From a bacterium (GTDB lineage Bacteria; Cyanobacteriota; Vampirovibrionia; Gastranaerophilales; Gastranaerophilaceae): DNA of 64,000 nucleotides. The translations under genes and the position numbers were made by a program. This document shows, one piece after another, positions 60,478 through 64,000 of this stretch (positions are counted from its first letter, which is position 1; the number at the start of each line of letters is the position of its first letter). The notes beneath the pieces were generated by a model. That model was given only the letters and a program-made list of their open reading frames with translations, had not been told where the DNA came from and did not search any database. The stretch covers positions 1 through 64,000 of the forward strand of contig JAFQLC010000022.1 of assembly GCA_017396695.1 (NCBI GenBank), written 5' to 3'.

Positions 60478-61815
60478 ATGGTCAATATAGCAGAAATTTT
60501 TAACAACAATAAAAAATATTTTAAAGATTTAATATCACTTGCAATTCCAATTCTCACAGGGCACATTGCCCACACACTCATAAACATTGGAGATATTTTA
60601 GTTGCAGGAAGACATTCAACACTTGCTCTTGCTGCAATCAGTGTCTCAAGCGCTATATTTATGACATTTTCCATTATTGGAATTGGGCTAATAATAAGTG
60701 TTTCGCCTGTTATTGCAAACCTTAGAGGGAAAAGAGAAGATTCTAAAAGCCTCATACGCCCAACCCTGCTATATTCTTTTATAATGGGCACGGTGATTTT
60801 TCTTCTCGTGAGATTAAGTGCGTATTTTGTGCCACACATAGAGCTCGCAGATAATTTAGCGCCTTATGTTGTTGAATATTTAAACATAACAAGTTGGTCG
60901 GCTTTTGGAATATGCATTTTTGTTGGCTTAAAAGAATTTTTGCAAGCTTATGAAATAGTTAAATTCCCAAATATACTTGCGGTTATTTCAATTTTTGCAA
61001 ACCTTATTTTTAACATTATTTTTGTTTTTGGTTTTTGGTTTGTGCCAGCACTTGGAATTAAAGGGCTCGCTTATGCAACAAGTGTTGTAAGACTTGGACA
61101 AGCACTTTTGCTTTTTATATATTGTGCACCATATCTGAAACTGCACTTGAGACGCCAAAAAGGATACATGAAAGACTTGCTTAAAGTTGGCTGGCCAATA
61201 GCACTAGCTTCTTTTATTGAATTTTTAGGGTTCAATATAACGGCAGTTTTGGTTGGCAAATTTTCTGCAGTGTTATCTGCAGCACACAATATCATCATAA
61301 CCCTTGCTGGGGCAACTTATTCTGTTCCGCTTTCCCTTGCTTCAGCACTTGCTGTTAAAATTGGTTTTGCTCGTGGCGAAAATAATTACCCAGACATTGT
61401 AAAATATTATAGAGCAGGAATTATTTTTATAATCGTGTTTATGCTTATTATGAGCGGGGTTTACCTTGCAACTTCAGAACATATTATCAAACTATTTACA
61501 GCTGATATCGAAGTTATTCAGGCAACAATTCCTGTTATTTTATTATTCGCTTGTTTTCTTATGTTTGACGGCATTCAGGGAATATCAGGTGGGGCACTTC
61601 GTGGAATTAAAAAAACAAAACCAATTATGCTTTCAATGTTTTTTTCTTACATTTTTATCGGCATTCCAGTTGGTTGCACACTCGCCTTTAAATATGGAAT
61701 TGTTTTAAAAGGCTTTTGGATAGGACTTGCCCTTGCGCTATTTAGCGCAAGCATATTCTCAACAAGCCTTTTCTTGTATAACTTGAGGAAGATTAAAAAA
61801 AAGTTAATAAAATAA
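60478..61815 (+). CDS. MATE-family multidrug/cation exporter
   Basis: A 445-aa protein with 12 membrane helices. It starts YFKDLISLAIPILTGHIAHT; family features include GDILVAGRHSTLALAAISVS, GLIISVSPVIANLRGKR and GISGGALRGIKKTKP. It is driven by Na+ or H+ to extrude drugs, or alternatively metabolites. It stands alone behind a leaderless promoter, following the flagellar group. Substrate unknown. Confidence 0.9.
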   Translation: MVNIAEIFNNNKKYFKDLISLAIPILTGHIAHTLINIGDILVAGRHSTLALAAISVSSAIFMTFSIIGIGLIISVSPVIANLRGKREDSKSLIRPTLLYSFIMGTVIFLLVRLSAYFVPHIELADNLAPYVVEYLNITSWSAFGICIFVGLKEFLQAYEIVKFPNILAVISIFANLIFNIIFVFGFWFVPALGIKGLAYATSVVRLGQALLLFIYCAPYLKLHLRRQKGYMKDLLKVGWPIALASFIEFLGFNITAVLVGKFSAVLSAAHNIIITLAGATYSVPLSLASALAVKIGFARGENNYPDIVKYYRAGIIFIIVFMLIMSGVYLATSEHIIKLFTADIEVIQATIPVILLFACFLMFDGIQGISGGALRGIKKTKPIMLSMFFSYIFIGIPVGCTLAFKYGIVLKGFWIGLALALFSASIFSTSLFLYNLRKIKKKLIK

Positions 61816-61826
61816 TGTAATCGTAG

Positions 61827-61844
61827 GGTGCAATTTATTGCACC
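61827..61844. repeat. 8-bp perfect palindrome before the MATE terminator
   Basis: GGTGCAAT-TT-ATTGCACC just after the MATE stop. It may be an extra terminator stem or protein site. Confidence 0.4.
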
Positions 61845-61852
61845 AATAACTC

Positions 61853-61882
61853 AAAGCCCTGAAGAAAACTTCAGGGCTTTTC
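61853..61882. terminator. Bidirectional terminator between convergent genes
   Basis: Stem AAAGCCCTGAAG / CTTCAGGGCTTT with an AAAA loop and T-run. Confidence 0.92.
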
Positions 61883-61895
61883 GCAATATTTAAAT

Positions 61896-63176
61896 TTATA
61901 TTTTTTTAACTGCTTTTTGTATTTCATCAAGCGGCATATCTAATTGTATCCCTTCTTTTTGCAACATTTCAAGCATCTTGTTAATTTGGTCAACAAATGC
62001 TGGCTTTATGCCAGTGATAGAACTGTTTTCTATATTGCCATTTACAAAACTAACGGTATTCAAAGGTTTAATATTATCAGCTCCCCATTCATCGAAAGTA
62101 AGCACCGACGCAGGTTTGCTACCTCCATTTTTTGTTGTCATACTTTTAGGGTCGATAGCCATGGTAATTTGACCGCCATATTTTCCTCTAAAATCATACG
62201 CATGCCCTGAAGCAAGTTCAGTTATAGCCAAATTTGTTCGGTCTTTTGTATAATATATATTGGTAGGAGAAGAGTGCTTTAAGTCAACCGCTCTTGTTTG
62301 CAGAGGATTTTCAAGCCTGCCGCGAGCAGTAACTATTTTAGAACCACTGTCATCTTTTGTTATAATATCCCAAAAACCTCCTGTACTGTTTTGTTTACTT
62401 GCTTGAATAGTTTTTACAATATTACCATCATCATCAAAAATTTCAGCCTTGAGAAGCCCGTATGGTCCAAATTCTGTTTTTGCTTGAACTTTACCGTTTG
62501 CAAAATCCGTTGCTTTACCCCAGTCTACAGAAGAGACAGATTCATTTTTATTAAAAATTCGGCTTAATTTACCATTTTTACTATCGAAATACAAATTGCT
62601 TGATTTCAAGATACTTCCATTCTCATCATAAATTTCGATTGCTTTAGAGTTATCATCCAAATGTCTAATTTTTTTTCTTAATACGTCATTTATGAATGTT
62701 TCCCGAGGTTTTCCGTCTACATATTCCACCAATATTTTCTTTTCTTCACCACCTTTTGTAATAACTTTTTCTAGTTTTCCGTTAAATAAGTCGTCTCCAA
62801 CTTTTGCAATACCATTTTTATCAGGAAACGCAACTTGCACCTCTTTACCTTCTTTATTTAAAAATTTTGTTACGATAGAATCTTTAACTTCGCTTGCAGT
62901 TTCTTGAGCATTCTGAACAACTTCTTGCGCCCCCTTTTTACCAAAAAGCGATTTGATTTTCCCTGTTTTAATACCAATACCAATACCAACCGCTGTTGCA
63001 CCTAAAAGAGCAAGTGCCGTATAAAGAGGTGTTTTAGATTTTTTTTCTGCTCCTTCTTCGCCTTGTTTTTCAAAAGTATCTGGCTTCATTTCGGGAATTT
63101 GTTTTTTTGTTTCTTGTGAAGCTTCAACCCCCTTAAAGCCAATTTGTGAAACCTTCCCTATTGCATTAATTGTCAT
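61896..63176 (-). CDS. Hypothetical protein with one membrane segment and repetitive beta domain
   Basis: A 426-aa protein. The N-terminus contains IGFKGVE at residues 12-18, then a polar stretch and a membrane helix (PLYTALALLGATAVGIGIGI, about 50-69). The rest is rich in Gly/Asp/Lys strands with short [FY]D.[DN]G[NKS] motifs (YDENGSILKS, FDDDGNIVKT, YFDSKNGKLSR), resembling YD/MORN-type repeats, and a helical C-terminus (INKMLEMLQKEGIQLDMPLD). There is no Sec signal, and AAAGGG is a good ribosome site. Function is unknown; the repeat style recalls toxin or surface proteins. Confidence 0.6.
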   Translation of the reverse strand: MTINAIGKVSQIGFKGVEASQETKKQIPEMKPDTFEKQGEEGAEKKSKTPLYTALALLGATAVGIGIGIKTGKIKSLFGKKGAQEVVQNAQETASEVKDSIVTKFLNKEGKEVQVAFPDKNGIAKVGDDLFNGKLEKVITKGGEEKKILVEYVDGKPRETFINDVLRKKIRHLDDNSKAIEIYDENGSILKSSNLYFDSKNGKLSRIFNKNESVSSVDWGKATDFANGKVQAKTEFGPYGLLKAEIFDDDGNIVKTIQASKQNSTGGFWDIITKDDSGSKIVTARGRLENPLQTRAVDLKHSSPTNIYYTKDRTNLAITELASGHAYDFRGKYGGQITMAIDPKSMTTKNGGSKPASVLTFDEWGADNIKPLNTVSFVNGNIENSSITGIKPAFVDQINKMLEMLQKEGIQLDMPLDEIQKAVKKI

Positions 63177-63274
63177 ACAAAAACCCTTTCAAATAACTCC
63201 ATATAGTTAATTAAAGTGTTTTTTTTGCGCACTTTTGACAATCCGTAATAAAACATTAAGAAAAATTTACAAAT

Positions 63275-64000
63275 TTATTTTTTCAAAACCTTTGCCAAAT
63301 ATTTCGCAGTATATGAATTTTTGCATTTTGAAACAACTTTGGGTGTGCCAAAGGCTACAACTTCGCCACCTTTATCTCCGCCATCAGGTCCAAGGTCAAT
63401 AATATGGTCTGAAACTTTTATAATATCCAAATTATGTTCAATAATTAAAACAGTGTTTCCTGTGTCTGCAAGCTTATGGATAATTTTTACAAGCTTATCA
63501 ATATCCCATAAATGAAGCCCGACAGAAGGTTCATCCATAAGATAAAGTGTTTTGCCCGTAGCACGTTTATTCAATTCATGCGCAAGTTTTATTCTTTGTG
63601 CTTCGCCTCCAGATAACGTTGTTGCGCTTTGCCCAAGGGAAATATAACCAAGCCCCACATCGTAAAGTGTTTGCAGGCGAGAATGAATTTTTGGTACGTT
63701 TTTAAAGAACTCAAGCGCTTCTTCAACTTTCATCTCAAGGACATCAGCTATGTTTTTGCCTTTATATTTTATTTGAAGCGTTTCTTCGTTATATCTTTTC
63801 CCTCCACAAACATTACATTTAACATAAACATCGGAGAGGAAATTCATCTCAATTTTAACAAGCCCATCGCCTGCGCATTTTTCACATCTTCCACCTTTTA
63901 CATTAAAACTAAATCTGCCTGCTTTATAACCTCGCATTTTAGCATCATTGGTTGAGGCGAAAAGGTCTCTAATGTGAGTAAATAAATCCGTATATGTTGC
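63275..64000 (-). CDS. uvrA: UvrABC system protein A, C-terminal part (cut by window edge)
   Basis: The frame stays open to the window edge, so the start lies beyond 64000. Visible are [40 protein letters not shown], the zinc-finger Cys (CEKCAGDG ... [13 protein letters not shown]), the ABC signature [16 protein letters not shown], Walker [14 protein letters not shown] and the switch His in VLIIEHNLD. UvrA recognises DNA damage in nucleotide excision repair. The C-terminus is complete. Confidence 0.97.
   Translation of the reverse strand, partial: ATYTDLFTHIRDLFASTNDAKMRGYKAGRFSFNVKGGRCEKCAGDGLVKIEMNFLSDVYVKCNVCGGKRYNEETLQIKYKGKNIADVLEMKVEEALEFFKNVPKIHSRLQTLYDVGLGYISLGQSATTLSGGEAQRIKLAHELNKRATGKTLYLMDEPSVGLHLWDIDKLVKIIHKLADTGNTVLIIEHNLDIIKVSDHIIDLGPDGGDKGGEVVAFGTPKVVSKCKNSYTAKYLAKVLKK

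Overview
This window looks like chromosome from a flagellated, Gram-negative, AT-rich anaerobe of the non-photosynthetic sister group of Cyanobacteria (Vampirovibrionia/'Melainabacteria', most like gut Gastranaerophilales). The sequence basis is: SLH-domain envelope proteins with signal peptides, a flavodiiron protein carrying both a flavin-reductase and a rubredoxin domain, flagellar genes scattered in small clusters, PilT, NanE/NanK amino-sugar genes, an AdhE-type alcohol dehydrogenase tail, and many secreted-looking hypothetical proteins. The lineage is an inference; no 16S gene or marker set is in the window.

Layout. 0-5.9 kb: tail of an iron alcohol dehydrogenase, an HNH protein, rplJ-rplL behind a promoter and an L10 leader RNA, a glycine-zipper protein, a 1.1-kb GC-richer repeat island, and rimO. 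6-12.6 kb: pheT, flhB, motA, motB and a patatin phospholipase, all on +. 12.6-21.4 kb: an accessory stretch with two hypothetical proteins, an RTX-like protein with an anthrax-lethal-factor-like (ATLF) metallopeptidase domain, a small partner ORF, a GT11 fucosyltransferase, a second ATLF-like metallopeptidase and a DUF2974-type lipase. 21.5-33.5 kb: tRNA-Lys, a LysM protein, an AGCS symporter, pilT, nanE-nanK, tig-clpP-clpX and two SLH proteins. 33.6-43.9 kb: flagellin, hisH with an aminotransferase, an orphan NarL-type regulator, rqcH, a lytic transglycosylase, pgk, and ricT-rsfS-dihydrolipoamide dehydrogenase. 44-50.5 kb: a SNF2 helicase, an unknown, a winged-helix regulator, rlmD and mtaB. 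50.6-64 kb: tRNA-Asn with a duplicated 3' end, an SMR exporter, a uracil-DNA-glycosylase-like protein, an unsecreted LysM-like protein, a GNAT protein, a BI-1-like membrane protein, a degenerate M48 peptidase, the flavodiiron protein, fliJ-fliK-like-flgE/G-like, a MATE exporter, a hypothetical protein and the uvrA tail.

The most interesting theme is a possible flagellum-linked secretion regulon. The flagellin gene has an excellent sigma-28 (FliA) promoter. Similar sequences precede three other genes that encode large proteins without Sec signal peptides: the RTX/ATLF peptidase, the DUF2974 lipase and a LysM-like protein. Two of these share an N-terminal motif. A patatin phospholipase follows motAB directly. 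Together they suggest hydrolytic effectors co-expressed with, and perhaps exported by, the flagellar apparatus. A second theme is transcription start architecture: nine genes without a Shine-Dalgarno sequence have a -10 hexamer exactly 6 or 7 nt before the start codon, which predicts leaderless mRNAs.
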